A stretch of 14,568 bases of DNA from an uncultured Eubacteriales bacterium (GTDB taxonomy: Bacteria; Bacillota; Clostridia; Oscillospirales; Acutalibacteraceae). The stretch is taken from positions 1-14,568 of the forward strand of contig CAKSDF010000034.1 of assembly GCA_934444695.1 (NCBI GenBank), read 5' to 3'. Positions 1 through 5,838 of the stretch are shown one piece after another. The position numbers and the translations under genes are program-made. Each line of letters starts with the position of its first letter. The first letter of the stretch is position 1. The notes below the pieces were generated by a model. That model had not been told where the DNA came from, searched no databases, and was given only the letters and a program-made list of their open reading frames with translations.

Positions 1-297
1 CTTGTCGGTAACAATCTGATGCTCGGGATGCTGTCCCACAAAACCGATTTTTTCGGCCGACAGCCGCCCCTTTGCTTTAGAAATATCCTGCCCGCTAAAA
101 AGAAGATTTCCGCAAAGTTCTCCGTTTGGCGTAAGCTCGGGCTTTAAGCATCGCAAGAGGGTGGATTTGCCGCTTCCCGTTTCGCCTGCAAGGGTTATAA
201 ATTCCCCGTCTTGTATTTCAAAGGAAAGGTCAAAAAGGGCGGGAGCTTTCGAGCCGGAATATGTGAAACTTAAATTTTTTGCTGTAAATGCCGCCAT
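1..297 (-). CDS. ecfA: ECF transporter ATP-binding subunit (EcfA/CbiO type), 3' part beyond window
   Basis: This gene runs off the left edge; 99 codons are visible. It is an ABC ATPase that would power vitamin or metal uptake together with the EcfT protein encoded just upstream. Visible are the N-terminal strand (KNLSFTYSGS, residues 8-17), Walker A GETGSGKST (38-46) and a Q-loop region GQHPEHQIV (88-96), whose shape matches the FQNPxxQIV motif of EcfA/CbiO proteins better than other ABC families. The ATG at 297 is preceded by AAAGGAGG about 8 bases upstream. It overlaps the last 28 bases of ecfT, so the two are translationally linked. The signature motif, Walker B and H-loop lie outside the window. 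Whether it is EcfA1 or EcfA2 cannot be told. The ABC assignment is very secure; the ECF assignment rests on the Q-loop and on the ecfT neighbour. Confidence 0.93.
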   Translation of the reverse strand, partial: MAAFTAKNLSFTYSGSKAPALFDLSFEIQDGEFITLAGETGSGKSTLLRCLKPELTPNGELCGNLLFSGQDISKAKGRLSAEKIGFVGQHPEHQIVTDK

Positions 298-1145
298 TTT
301 AATTCCTCCTTTGCATTGATAAAACAGGGTAAAAAGCACAAAATGAAAAATACCGCCGAAACAATGAGCACCGGCGGATCAAGGCCGACAGAAAGGCTCG
401 GATAAAAGGAATAATCTATCCCGCAAAAAATTTGCCCTAAAAGCACAAAAAGGAACAGCAGCCCCGATGCCGCCAAAAACAGGCCGTCCTTGAGCTTAAA
501 AGCGAAAAGCGAAAATCGACTGCGCTTTCCCGTGCCGTAACCTCTGGCCTCCATACTGTCGGCGGTGATTATGCCCTTTTCAAGTCCCCATGTCACAAGG
601 GCCGAAAAAACGCCCATATGCCCCTTTAATCGGTCGGGAACATTGTCGGCCTTGAAAATGCCCATTCCCTTTGCACTGTCGGAAATTTCCCTTCGCTTTT
701 TAAAGAAAAGAGGAACATATCTTAAAGCTATCGAAAGGATAAGGGCGGCTTTCGGAGAAAACGCAGAAAAAATGTAAAGCAGCTTGTCTGAGGTCATTAT
801 TGCCGAAAAGCACCTAAACCACAAAAGCACCGCAAGTATCATTCCTGCCGAGTTTATTCCAAAAAGCAGAGCTTCGAGGGTTATGGGGTTGTCGTTTAAA
901 ACGAACAAAACGGTTTTGCCGTTGTGGCTTATGAGCGGGTTTATAAGGGCGGTTATGATAAAGATGAAAAGATAGGGAAGATATTGTTTTAAACCGCCTT
1001 TTTTGCAATAAAAAAATAGAGAAATGACCGCACCCAAAAGGGAAACGGCCGTAAAAATCGGATGAGGAAAAAAGGCGGTAACGAACACGACCGACAAAAA
1101 GAAGAAAAAAACGCACAGTGGATTCAGGTGCTCAAAATCTTTCAT
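270..1145 (-). CDS. ecfT: ECF transporter transmembrane subunit EcfT
   Basis: A 291-residue integral membrane protein with several hydrophobic segments (for example residues 12-27, 33-46, 58-73 and 99-115, plus two near the C terminus). The coupling-helix motif of EcfT/CbiQ proteins is clear at EARG (199-202, within ADSMEARGYG); an earlier AKG (about 158-160) may be the first, degenerate copy. EcfT scaffolds the S subunit and couples it to the two ATPases. Start choice: a reading frame extends to a TTG at 1166, but the AAAGGATGG sequence at 1151-1159 places the start at the ATG at 1145; the ATG at 1154 is too close to that site. It overlaps ecfA by 28 bases. Upstream on the same strand lies the intrinsic-factor-like gene, 127 bases away. 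That neighbour and the B12 riboswitch further up suggest a corrinoid substrate, but the S subunit that would prove it is not seen. Confidence 0.92.
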   Translation of the reverse strand: MKDFEHLNPLCVFFFFLSVVFVTAFFPHPIFTAVSLLGAVISLFFYCKKGGLKQYLPYLFIFIITALINPLISHNGKTVLFVLNDNPITLEALLFGINSAGMILAVLLWFRCFSAIMTSDKLLYIFSAFSPKAALILSIALRYVPLFFKKRREISDSAKGMGIFKADNVPDRLKGHMGVFSALVTWGLEKGIITADSMEARGYGTGKRSRFSLFAFKLKDGLFLAASGLLFLFVLLGQIFCGIDYSFYPSLSVGLDPPVLIVSAVFFILCFLPCFINAKEELKWRHLQQKI

Positions 1146-1165
1146 TGCCGCCATCCTTTCATACA

Positions 1166-1194
1166 ATTTTAATTGGATTTAAGAAAAATATCAA
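1166..1194 (-). promoter_or_regulatory. Candidate sigma-A promoter for ecfT-ecfA
   Basis: Read on the minus strand, TTGATA (1194-1189) and TAAAAT (1171-1166) are 17 bases apart, each five of six to consensus. The predicted start near 1159 would give a leader of only about 14 bases carrying AAAGGATGG, which fits the ATG at 1145. If real, ecfT-ecfA can be expressed apart from the B12-controlled transcript. The region is AT-rich, so a chance match is possible. Confidence 0.4.
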
Positions 1195-1272
1195 ATGTCG
1201 GTTCATTAAAAAACTAAAATGAGGGTGATGATAGTAACGAGATGGTTAATGTAGAAGAGAGTTACCGGGAGA

Positions 1273-3138
1273 TCATTCAATATCCTTGCCGAGATCGCAG
1301 GTATAAAGCCATTCGACCTTGTCCCCCGGGGAAAGAACATATTCTCCGCAGCCTACCGACGGGGTCTGGCCGTTGACCTTATACATCCAGCCCGACAAAT
1401 CGCCGAAATCAAATTCATAAATATAGTTTATTCCCCTTATATATGCCATGGAGATGTTTTGGCCGTTGACTCCGCTGTTTTCCACCTGTATGTTGTAGGT
1501 CTTTGCGGCGTCGGTCAAAAGGTCGTAAACCGTTTGGCTTTCGGTTATGTCAAGCTCGGTCGTGTCGAGAATGATTCCGTCTTGCGGAATGTGGCTTGAT
1601 TCGGATTTGCCCAAAACCGTATCGCATCGAATGGAAATGAACGCCTTTCCCACCGAATCGGGCTTTGAAACGGGACTGTAATAATTACCTGCCGTCTTAA
1701 ATGATGTCAGCAGTACCGCAAGAGAGAGCACCGCCGCCGAAATTGCAAGAAATACGGCGTTTTTTTTGTTCAGCTTCTTTTTAAGAAAAAGTATGAGCGC
1801 TGCTGCGACCGCTAAAATCAGGATAACGCCTATGGCAACGGGCTTGTAGCTACTAAAAAAACCTGTTTTTCCGCCGTTCGAACGGTCGGAATCTGCGGAA
1901 AGGGGACTGCTGTCGGCCGTCACAAGGCCTTCCGATTGATTGCCTTCTTCCGCCGTTTGGTCGGCTGAACCGTCGGCGGGAGCATCCTGGCCGTCGGGTA
2001 ATGGGCTTTGATCGGTTTGATCCGGTGAGCCTGTATCGTTTTGACCGTTTTGGCCGCCTTGGTTACCTGTCGTGCCTGTGCTGCCGTTATGACCGTTGTT
2101 ATGACTGTCGTTTTTGCCGCCTGTGTTTGAGCCGCTGCCATTATTATTTCCCGAAGGATCGGCGGCAGGGCTTTTTGCGGGGACGGCCTTTGTGCCCTTT
2201 ACCGAAAGGTTAAAAAGCGAGGGCAGGCCGTGTTCATACCGCCAGAGAGCCACAAGGGAATAAAAGGCCTGAACGGTGGCGGTACCGTTTGACGAGCCGC
2301 CCATTGCATGGCTGAAGCTGCCGTCGGACAAACGGAATTTTGAAAGAGCGGAAAAAACCGAGTTTCCGTTTTTCAAAAATCGGCTGTCGGTTTTGGGATT
2401 TATCGAAAGGGCGGTAAGGGCTACTATTACCTGAGCCGAGCTTTCGGCGTTTTCGGTGCCGTAGCTTGAAAATCCGCCGCTTGAAAGCTGCCTTGACGAA
2501 ATAAAGGACAGCCCGTCGTTTATGGCCGAGCTTACCCGCTGCTCACCCTTGTGTGGAGCAAGGGCGGTAAGAGCCATAGCGGTGACATCCACATCGGAAT
2601 TCCCGCCGCTTACCGACCATCCGCCGTCGGAATTTTTAAGGGATAAAAGCTCGGAAATTATATCGTCCTTTGACAGCGAAACGGCGGCACCGTTGTTTGA
2701 AAGCTCAAGGCCGAAAATGTAGCTCATTATTCCGAGACTTCCCACCGAGTCCTTTGCAGTGGCAGAAACGAAGGGGTCGCCCGGCATTTTGCAGGCCATG
2801 AGCGCAAGAGCACACCGTTGGCGGGAAACGGCGGAGGATATGGTGTTCTTTGAAAGGTAGGAGCTGAGCGCCGAGCCGTATCCCGAAAGGTCAAGCCCGC
2901 CGTAATATGCCGAAAGGCCTATGGCATACCATTCGGCCGCACCCTTTCCCGCACCCGATGAAAGTCCGTTTTTCGCAAGCTCCGAAACCGAGGAGCTGCC
3001 GCTTTCTTTAAGCTTAAAATCAACAATACCGTCGATAAGACTCTCGGTCTCGTCGACGGCAAGGGACGGCGCTGTGCCCGCAAAAATTATGCAGGCACAG
3101 CAAAGAAATGAGAGGATAGAAAAAGCAATTTTTTTCAT
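1273..3138 (-). CDS. Secreted, membrane-hairpin-anchored protein: prenyltransferase-like alpha/alpha barrel plus C-terminal DUF4430 (intrinsic-factor/transcobalamin-like)
   Basis: A 621-residue protein. A signal peptide covers residues 1-27 (MKK start, hydrophobic core, likely cut after SLA). Residues about 30-312 carry repeats of the prenyltransferase/squalene-cyclase type, visible as SDGGWSVSGG (170-179) and SSGGFSSYG (219-227), each followed by a helix such as VTAMALTALAPH. A low-complexity Gly/Asn/Gln/Asp linker spans about 315-423. Two membrane helices (433-452 and 461-479) are joined by KKKLNKK. The rest (about 499-613) is a DUF4430 domain with the hallmark GWMYKVNGQ (583-591) and LSPGDKVEWLYT (602-613). 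Human intrinsic factor and transcobalamin bind B12 between a similar barrel and a similar C-terminal beta domain, so corrinoid binding at the cell surface is inferred, helped by the upstream riboswitch. The lysine-rich loop should be cytoplasmic, placing both domains outside. The start has no obvious Shine-Dalgarno sequence and lies 15 bases after the previous stop, suggesting translational coupling. Ligand is not proven. Confidence 0.85.
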   Translation of the reverse strand: MKKIAFSILSFLCCACIIFAGTAPSLAVDETESLIDGIVDFKLKESGSSSVSELAKNGLSSGAGKGAAEWYAIGLSAYYGGLDLSGYGSALSSYLSKNTISSAVSRQRCALALMACKMPGDPFVSATAKDSVGSLGIMSYIFGLELSNNGAAVSLSKDDIISELLSLKNSDGGWSVSGGNSDVDVTAMALTALAPHKGEQRVSSAINDGLSFISSRQLSSGGFSSYGTENAESSAQVIVALTALSINPKTDSRFLKNGNSVFSALSKFRLSDGSFSHAMGGSSNGTATVQAFYSLVALWRYEHGLPSLFNLSVKGTKAVPAKSPAADPSGNNNGSGSNTGGKNDSHNNGHNGSTGTTGNQGGQNGQNDTGSPDQTDQSPLPDGQDAPADGSADQTAEEGNQSEGLVTADSSPLSADSDRSNGGKTGFFSSYKPVAIGVILILAVAAALILFLKKKLNKKNAVFLAISAAVLSLAVLLTSFKTAGNYYSPVSKPDSVGKAFISIRCDTVLGKSESSHIPQDGIILDTTELDITESQTVYDLLTDAAKTYNIQVENSGVNGQNISMAYIRGINYIYEFDFGDLSGWMYKVNGQTPSVGCGEYVLSPGDKVEWLYTCDLGKDIE

Positions 3139-3153
3139 TTTATATAATACTTA

Positions 3154-4092
3154 TTACTTCTTCTTATTTAAAAGAACGAGAGCTCCGCAGGAAACTACAA
3201 GAGCAGCGCAGGAGAAAAGAACAGCCGAGCTGTCGCCCGATTTGGGGTTTGCGGGAGCACTTGAGACTTTGGTGCTGTCGGGGGTGACGGTGGGAGTGGT
3301 ATCGTCATTAATGCCGCCCTTGGCGTCGGAAACGGGGGAGTTTACTTCGGAAATTTCCGAAACTTCCGAAATAACGCTGTCGACAGGCTGCTGATTGGCG
3401 TTATAATGGACCGTGAGGGCGGCGGGAACGAGAATTGCGCTTTCGGATTTTGCGCTGACAATATATGTTCCGCTTTCACCGAAGGGAATGGAAAGACCGG
3501 CAACGCTGCCGTCTTTGGCTGTTCTGACATTTGTTTCTTTTCCGTCAACGGTTATGATTGCATCTGCGATGGGAGCCGAGTATGCGGCGTAATTTTCGTC
3601 AAAATACACGCCGTAAAGGGTGTAGTAATCATACAGGCATCCGCCTATATTGCTGAAATTGTGATCGAAATAGCAATATGTATCCGAGAAGGTCTTGGTG
3701 TCCTGGTAAACAAAGGCGTTGATGAAGTCGCCTGCTTTTACCTCGTCGCCGAGGCTCCATGCAGAGGCGTTGTTTACATAGTAGCCGTAGCTGCCGCCGT
3801 TTTGTACTCCCCAAAGCTTGGTGAGCGAAAGGCCGTATTCGGTCATTTCGGAAGCATAGCCTGCAGCGGCTCCGCCTTCATAATATGCTTCGTGTGCGGC
3901 ATAAAGAGCCTCGTCTATGGTGAACTTTCCGTCGCCGTTAAGATCCTTTACGGTAACCTCATCGTTGGCAATCTCAAGTTCGCCGTTTGCAATGGTTACA
4001 TAAACCTTCAGCCCGGTCTCGGCTGCGGCCGAAACGCCCATTGCACAAAGCGCAACAACTGCGGCAACGATAATGCAAAGTGTTTTTTTCAT
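3154..4092 (-). CDS. Secreted, sortase-anchored surface protein with EF-hand loop and DUF4430-like domain
   Basis: A 312-residue protein with a signal peptide (residues 1-24, MKKTLCIIVAAV then a cut near SAAAE). Residues about 28-131 look like a DUF4430-type domain: a helix, an aromatic Gly-rich stretch GSYGYYVNN (100-108), then LGDEVKAGDFINAFVY (114-129), which parallels the WxYxVN...GDxVxW pattern of that family. A canonical 12-residue EF-hand loop DLNGDGKFTIDE (50-61) sits inside it, so calcium is expected to bind. A second probable beta domain spans about 173-230. A Ser/Thr/Pro-rich stalk leads to NPKSG (282-286), a hydrophobic helix (289-308) and KKK, a variant of the cell-wall sorting signal. 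AAAGGAGA lies about 8 bases before the ATG. Between the B12 switch and the intrinsic-factor-like gene, its likely job is corrinoid capture at the wall. The DUF4430 call is by pattern only; another ligand-binding wall protein is possible. Confidence 0.8.
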   Translation of the reverse strand: MKKTLCIIVAAVVALCAMGVSAAAETGLKVYVTIANGELEIANDEVTVKDLNGDGKFTIDEALYAAHEAYYEGGAAAGYASEMTEYGLSLTKLWGVQNGGSYGYYVNNASAWSLGDEVKAGDFINAFVYQDTKTFSDTYCYFDHNFSNIGGCLYDYYTLYGVYFDENYAAYSAPIADAIITVDGKETNVRTAKDGSVAGLSIPFGESGTYIVSAKSESAILVPAALTVHYNANQQPVDSVISEVSEISEVNSPVSDAKGGINDDTTPTVTPDSTKVSSAPANPKSGDSSAVLFSCAALVVSCGALVLLNKKK

Positions 4093-4198
4093 TTTTGTTT
4101 CTCCTTTTTTGTTTTTATGTTTGCGGCTTTCGGCCGTTAAAACCTTTTTGATTTTTATTTTTTTCAGCTTGCTGTCGGGTGTTTGTTTCGGATTGCTT

Positions 4199-4516
4199 TC
4201 AGCCTTGTTTTTCGTCCTGCTTTTTGGTCTCTTTGGCCTGTTTTTTAGCCAGTTTATATTTAAGCTTGTTTCGTTTTGCCTTTATTCGCTTTTCCAGCCG
4301 CTTTTGCTCGGCGCCCCGGCGCTTTTGCTTTACTCCCGCGGCTTCGAGGGCACGGGGGAAGGGGCCGAAATAGGATTTTATCATCATTACTTCAAATTCG
4401 GAAAAATCCGACCGCTTCGGTAGCCGATGCTCTCCCTTGCTTTCAAGCTCTGCGGCCTTTTTTCTGATAAGGTCTATGCAGTCACCTTTTGTAAGTGTAC
4501 CTTTTGTTTCTTCCAT
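4199..4516 (-). CDS. Small basic protein resembling the homing-endonuclease-associated (HNH) repeat
   Basis: A 105-residue protein and the first gene behind the B12 riboswitch terminator. Residues about 9-62 fit the repeat found beside HNH/homing endonucleases: a helix (CIDLIRKKAAELE), LPKRSDF, a second helix, then SYFGPFPRALEAAGV (48-62), equivalent to the FGSWNEALxxAGL signature. The remaining third is very Lys/Arg-rich (KRIKAKRNKLKYKLAKKQ) and probably helical, suggesting nucleic-acid binding. No catalytic HNH residues are present, so it is not expected to cut DNA. Start: the frame is open up to 4606, but that would begin inside the upstream terminator hairpin; the ATG at 4516 has GGTGA 4 bases upstream. 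A gap of 106 bases follows before the next gene. Its role with B12 uptake genes is unknown; it could be a regulator or an unrelated passenger. Confidence 0.65.
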   Translation of the reverse strand: MEETKGTLTKGDCIDLIRKKAAELESKGEHRLPKRSDFSEFEVMMIKSYFGPFPRALEAAGVKQKRRGAEQKRLEKRIKAKRNKLKYKLAKKQAKETKKQDEKQG

Positions 4517-4550
4517 TTCTTCACCATAATGCAAGATTTTTAAATGGGGC

Positions 4551-4588
4551 AATAAAAAAAGCATTTCTTGTAATAAAACAAAAAATGC
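4551..4588 (-). terminator. Intrinsic terminator in the B12 riboswitch leader
   Basis: Read on the minus strand, GCATTTTTTGT (4588-4578) pairs with ACAAGAAATGC (4571-4561) across a 6-base loop, 11 pairs with one G.U, and is followed by TTTTTTTATT (4560-4551). It lies between the aptamer and the first gene start at 4516. This is the place expected for a cobalamin off-switch acting by premature termination. A second symmetric hairpin (4605-4622, arms AAAAAGC/GCTTTTT) lies between aptamer and terminator and may take part in switching. I did not find a convincing antiterminator pairing by eye. Confidence 0.75.
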
Positions 4589-4679
4589 AACCCTACAAAA
4601 GCCCAAAAAGCCCCTGCTTTTTAAGCTCTATCGGCTGCATTCTTCATTGCCCAAAAATGTCGCGGTAAACCGCCGCCCT

Positions 4680-4862
4680 CGGCAGAGTGAGTATTCCGAC
4701 TTTAACGGTAATGGCAGTTGCGACGGATTTTCACCGAACTTCCCTCTTAATTTATGCTTTTTTCTGATACGGGAGTTAAAAACCGACTGAAACGGTTTGT
4801 TGCGGCCGGGAATCCGCAAGCAATCGGTGTCCGACCACCTGCTTATTTAAGCAAAAATACTC
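4680..4862 (-). promoter_or_regulatory. Cobalamin (B12) riboswitch aptamer
   Basis: The minus strand shows the conserved core in order: GAGGGAA (about 4745-4739), GGTGAAAATCC (the P4 element), a variant of the CCCGCCACTGT junction (CTGCCATTACCGT), then the B12-box-like AAGTCGGAATAC and CTGCC (ending near 4681). The closing stem can be seen: GAGTATT (4862-4856) pairs perfectly with AATACTC (4695-4689). Two peripheral hairpins lie before the core: TTGCGG/CCGCAA and AAACCG/CGGTTT, six pairs each. A promoter sits directly upstream and a terminator downstream. Such switches bind adenosyl-, methyl- or hydroxo-cobalamin and usually repress B12 synthesis or uptake genes. The junction sequence differs from the commonest form, so which cobalamin is preferred cannot be judged. 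Confidence 0.87.
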
Positions 4863-4885
4863 TGTCGAATATTCTATTCGTTTTG

Positions 4886-4914
4886 ATTATATCAGCGGAG
4901 TCGATAAATGTCAA
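4886..4914 (-). promoter_or_regulatory. Consensus sigma-A promoter of the B12-controlled operon
   Basis: On the minus strand TTGACA (4914-4909) and TATAAT (4891-4886) are perfect matches with an ideal 17-base spacer. Transcription should begin near 4879, just before the first closing stem of the riboswitch aptamer. A promoter this strong fits a gene set controlled downstream by a riboswitch rather than by an activator. Confidence 0.9.
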
Positions 4915-4974
4915 CAAGGGGAAAGAATTTAAAATGAAAGTACAGAAATTTAACGAAAAAGTATAAAAATCTCT

Positions 4975-5003
4975 TTGACGAAGGGCCATTTTTGTGCTAT
5001 AAT
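4975..5003 (+). promoter_or_regulatory. Near-consensus sigma-A promoter of the cytidylate-kinase-like gene
   Basis: TTGACG (4975-4980) and TATAAT (4998-5003) are separated by 17 bases. The predicted start near 5010 gives a leader of about 100 bases that contains a hairpin (arms GCCGAT/ATCGGC, 5034-5053 region) without a U-tract. It diverges from the B12 operon promoter; the two -35 boxes are about 60 bases apart. Confidence 0.85.
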
Positions 5004-5110
5004 TACCTTGCGGACGAAAAAATGAGTCTGCCGATGTTTAAAAATCGGCAAAAAGACCCTTTTAAATGCCCTGCAAAAAAATAACGGTTGGTATCAAAGG
5101 AGCTGATCTT

Positions 5111-5713
5111 ATGAATAAAATTATTACGGTCGGTCGTGAATTCGGAAGCGGAGGAAGAGAGCTTGCCCGCCGCCTGGCCGAAAATCTTAATATGGATTAC
5201 TACGACAAGGAAATTATAACCGAGATTTCAAAGCACACATCCCTTTCGGAGGAATATGTTAAGCAGGTTATCGAGCACCGCCCTCATTATCTCTATCCCA
5301 TAACCACCGGGCAGAGCATTTCCTATGTAGGAGAATATGCCTTCCAGCAGGTGCAGACCATTTACGGTGCTCAGAGCGAAATAATCAAGAGTATGGCCGA
5401 AAAATCCGATTGTGTTATCGTCGGAAGATGTGCCGACTATATTCTGCGTGACTATCATCCTTTCAGACTGTTTGTTTACGCCGACATCGAAAGCCGCGTA
5501 AAGCGCTGTATGGAACGCGCGGCGGAAGGTGAAAAGCTTACCGAAAAGGAAATGAAGCGCCACATTCTCGCTCTTGATAAAGAACGGTCAAAGTATTACG
5601 AATTTTATACCGACCGCCGTTGGGGCGACAAGCTGAACTACGATCTTTGCATCAATACAAGCTTCCTGGAAATTAAAAAGCTGGTGCCCGACATCGCCAA
5701 GCTGTTTAAATAA
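5111..5713 (+). CDS. Cytidylate-kinase-like P-loop protein (Cytidylate_kin2 family)
   Basis: A 200-residue soluble protein. It begins with IITVGREFGSGGRELAR (residues 4-20), the Gly-rich loop typical of the Cytidylate_kin2 family, where the usual Walker lysine is replaced. Further family marks are DYYDKEII (29-36), CVIVGRCADYIL (101-112, a helix/strand pair of the nucleotide kinase fold) and DKERSKYYEFYT (156-167), a basic segment resembling the lid. Members are annotated as cytidylate-kinase-like, but the substrate is not known, and the usual CMP kinase cmk is a different protein. Start: the frame is open from an ATG at 5066, but AAAGGAG at 5097-5103 places the start at 5111. It stands alone behind its own promoter; a terminator lies about 75 bases after the stop. 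The family is confident, the enzymatic role is not. Confidence 0.85.
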   Translation: MNKIITVGREFGSGGRELARRLAENLNMDYYDKEIITEISKHTSLSEEYVKQVIEHRPHYLYPITTGQSISYVGEYAFQQVQTIYGAQSEIIKSMAEKSDCVIVGRCADYILRDYHPFRLFVYADIESRVKRCMERAAEGEKLTEKEMKRHILALDKERSKYYEFYTDRRWGDKLNYDLCINTSFLEIKKLVPDIAKLFK

Positions 5714-5786
5714 TTTCCTACCCTGCCGCATTTCCCACTGCTTTGGGAAAACGAAAGGGAAACCTTATTTAAAAAACATACACTTT

Positions 5787-5824
5787 GCCGGCGAGACAGC
5801 TTTTGGCTTTTTCGTCGGCTTTTT
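5787..5824 (+). terminator. Intrinsic terminator abutting the next gene's ribosome binding site
   Basis: GCCGGCGA (5787-5794) pairs with TCGTCGGC (5812-5819) with one G.U, followed by five T (5820-5824). The very next bases, AAGGAG (5825-5830), are the ribosome binding site of the zinc-ribbon gene. It may end the cytidylate-kinase-like transcript or act as an attenuator in front of the zinc-ribbon gene. A weaker hairpin (5731-5750, arms TTTCCC/GGGAAA) lies upstream, with a second GGGAAA at 5757-5762 able to compete. Confidence 0.7.
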
Positions 5825-5838
5825 AAGGAGAATGAAAA

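Noticed and set aside
3406..4140. Plus-strand frame of 244 codons opposite the wall-protein gene
   Set aside because: Antisense shadow, Cys/Ile-rich and without motifs; the minus strand there has a signal peptide, EF-hand loop and sorting signal.
4093..4198. Short stem CGGC-CGAAA-GCCG between the HNH-repeat-like and wall-protein genes as a terminator
   Set aside because: Four pairs only and no T run after it on the minus strand; transcription probably continues.
4517..4606. Longer N terminus of the HNH-repeat-like protein starting at 4606
   Set aside because: It would begin inside the riboswitch region and be encoded through the terminator hairpin; the ATG at 4516 has its own binding site.
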